Below, piece by piece: positions 62,757 through 64,000 of a stretch of DNA of 64,000 bases (positions are counted from its first letter, which is position 1; the number at the start of each line of letters is the position of its first letter). The position numbers were made by a program, and so were the translations under genes. This DNA is from Sphingobacterium multivorum. Lineage in GTDB: Bacteria; Bacteroidota; Bacteroidia; Sphingobacteriales; Sphingobacteriaceae. The stretch is from positions 4,402,001 to 4,466,000 of the forward strand of contig NZ_CP154261.1 of NCBI RefSeq assembly GCF_039511225.1, read 5' to 3'. Under the pieces are notes generated by a model. That model saw only the letters and a program-made list of their open reading frames with translations, did not search any database and was not told the origin of the DNA.

Positions 62757-64000
62757 TTAAAAAAGTTTTGCACTGATACCAATTTGACCACGGACAGAAT
62801 ACCATTCAGCCTGCTCAGCACGATCGTATACACCATGGTAATAGCGTACCGGGACACCAGTAATATTGTTTAACTCGGCAAATAGCCTAAACTTGGCGTT
62901 AATAGCGTAAGAAGAAGAAAAGTCTACTGAAAAATTACTCGAATACCATCGGTAATGTTCTGGTCCGGCGATTTGACGTATTGCATCAAGATATTTCCCC
63001 TTATAATTCCCGGCAATACGAGCCATAAATTTGCTGTTTTCATAGATTAGAGAAATGTTGAAAAGATGTTTGGCCTGTTTAGGAATCGTACTCTTATCTT
63101 CCATTAATTTTCCATTGTCGAAGCGCGGAACTGTAGCTTTTGAATCTGTAAACGTATAATTCGCATCGATTCCAAATCCTTTCCATATTCCGGGCAATTC
63201 GGTAAACCTCTTTGATATGCCGGCTTCGAAGCCTGCGAGCCACGCATTTTTGAGGTTATCCGGTTCATTGACATTGAACATGATACCATTGATATTTTGC
63301 GTAGACTGATTGGAATAAATCAGGTTAGAAAGCTTTTTATAAAAAGCGCCTGCTGAAACCATGCCTATTCCACCGAAATAATGTTCGACCATTAGATCAA
63401 AGTTGCTGGCAAAAGTGGGTTTCAAATTAGGATTTCCGCGTGTGATCACACGATTGATATCATCCTGGACCGTACCTGGATTGAGATTTCCAAAATCAGG
63501 GCGCGCAAAACTTCGTGTGAATGCAAGTCTAATAATATCGTTTTTTGTTGCATTGATCTTTACATGTACCATAGGCAGAAAGGCATTGTAGCTATTGTCC
63601 TGATTGATAGCTTCAACATGCGTAGATTTATCGGCAAGCGTTGATACTTTGTTACCCGAAAAAGTGACTTTGTTATATTCGTTTCGTAAACCAGCAATAA
63701 GGGTAAACTGCTCAGTCAGTTTGTACTCCGCGGAGCCATAAATAGCGTAGACATTTTCCCTTCCGCTGTAATAGTTGGCCGCTCCGGAGGCATTTGTAGC
63801 GGAATCGACTCGGAAGGGGTACAACTTGTTATCTGCAATTCCTGCTGGTGAAGCAAGCTGCTTTACGGATTCCATGGAAATCTGGTCAATGAGTACATTG
63901 TTATAAGGTGATCCTATTTCCGTCAAAAAACCGCCACGATACGGATAGGATTCAGTCCCTAAACGAGCTAAGCTCGGAGCAGGTCCTGAGACACCGGCCA
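62757..64000 (-). CDS. TonB-dependent receptor, C-terminal part (runs off the right edge)
   Basis: The frame is open from the right edge to the stop at 62757 (about 413 residues visible). It consists of beta-barrel sequence: AIYGSAEYKLTEQFTLIAGL, MVHVKINATKNDIIRLAFT, RSFARPDFGNLNPGTVQDD, GNPNLKPTFASNFDLMVEHY and the last strand VRGQIGISAKLF. The plug domain lies outside the window. It is followed by a PI-PLC-type gene in the same operon, so it may take up a phosphoinositide or inositol phosphate. The receptor family is certain; the substrate is an inference from context. Confidence 0.92.
   Translation of the reverse strand, partial: AGVSGPAPSLARLGTESYPYRGGFLTEIGSPYNNVLIDQISMESVKQLASPAGIADNKLYPFRVDSATNASGAANYYSGRENVYAIYGSAEYKLTEQFTLIAGLRNEYNKVTFSGNKVSTLADKSTHVEAINQDNSYNAFLPMVHVKINATKNDIIRLAFTRSFARPDFGNLNPGTVQDDINRVITRGNPNLKPTFASNFDLMVEHYFGGIGMVSAGAFYKKLSNLIYSNQSTQNINGIMFNVNEPDNLKNAWLAGFEAGISKRFTELPGIWKGFGIDANYTFTDSKATVPRFDNGKLMEDKSTIPKQAKHLFNISLIYENSKFMARIAGNYKGKYLDAIRQIAGPEHYRWYSSNFSVDFSSSYAINAKFRLFAELNNITGVPVRYYHGVYDRAEQAEWYSVRGQIGISAKLF

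Noticed and set aside
1..64000. CRISPR arrays, rRNA, tRNA, insertion sequences, prophage genes
   Set aside because: I scanned for regular repeat-spacer units, cloverleaf-like ends, transposase motifs and phage structural genes and saw none.

Overview
This window looks like chromosomal DNA of a Bacteroidota species, most likely Sphingobacteriaceae (Sphingobacterium- or Pedobacter-like). The support is three SusC-type receptors (one cut by the left edge), two SusD lipoproteins, many lipoproteins with an LxxC-type lipobox, TAnnTTTG -7 promoter boxes, a carotenoid cluster with a fused CrtYcd-type lycopene cyclase, and AT-rich sequence. The genus is an inference. I saw no rRNA, tRNA, CRISPR array, insertion sequence or prophage.

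Layout. 1-888: start of a SusC gene leaving the window. 1200-2800: small accessory genes and a decayed SnoaL-like fragment. 2844-13816: polysaccharide utilisation locus 1 (PUL1), all on the minus strand: SusC, SusD, a DUF1735/discoidin lipoprotein, a GH29 alpha-fucosidase and a ricin-GH2 beta-galactosidase. 13984-16482: a large membrane regulator upstream of PUL1. 16788-23739: a DUF892 protein, an uncharacterised 732-residue protein, a quinone reductase/AraC pair, an orphan histidine kinase and a secreted protein. 24120-26271: an accessory patch with a gene lacking a normal start, a SUKH immunity-type protein and a broken DUF6984-like gene. 26328-28286: Crp/Fnr regulator, small secreted protein, proline dehydrogenase. 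28355-32594: carotenoid operon crtI-crtB-crtZ-crtYcd plus a MarR regulator. 32870-38143: TonB-type receptor, small membrane protein, SDR and AraC regulator. 38355-45990: PUL2, with a GxGYxYP glycosidase, SusD, SusC and a LamG lipoprotein. 46141-48711: the second large membrane regulator. 48922-51270: siderophore-type receptor. 51683-60376: mixed housekeeping and signalling genes, including a split PF10136 gene. 60530-64000: a DUF1080 lipoprotein and, on the other strand, a TonB receptor followed by a phosphoinositide-type phospholipase C.

The most interesting system is the pair of paralogous regulators at 13984-16482 and 46141-48711. Each has an exported LamG-plus-Kelch-like region, one membrane span, and a C-terminal cytoplasmic SARP-type winged helix with a BTAD-like tail. 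Each lies directly upstream of a SusCD locus on the same strand. In both gaps between the regulator and the first PUL gene I find the same ordered set of three heptamers, GATTAAT, GGTTAAT and GGTTAAT. The spacers are 4 bp in PUL1 and 5 bp in PUL2, and the sets start about 100 bp before the first start codon. SARP proteins are known to bind direct heptamers about one helical turn apart, so protein and DNA evidence both point to a membrane-anchored, SARP-based class of PUL regulator that differs from SusR, HTCS and ECF/anti-sigma systems.
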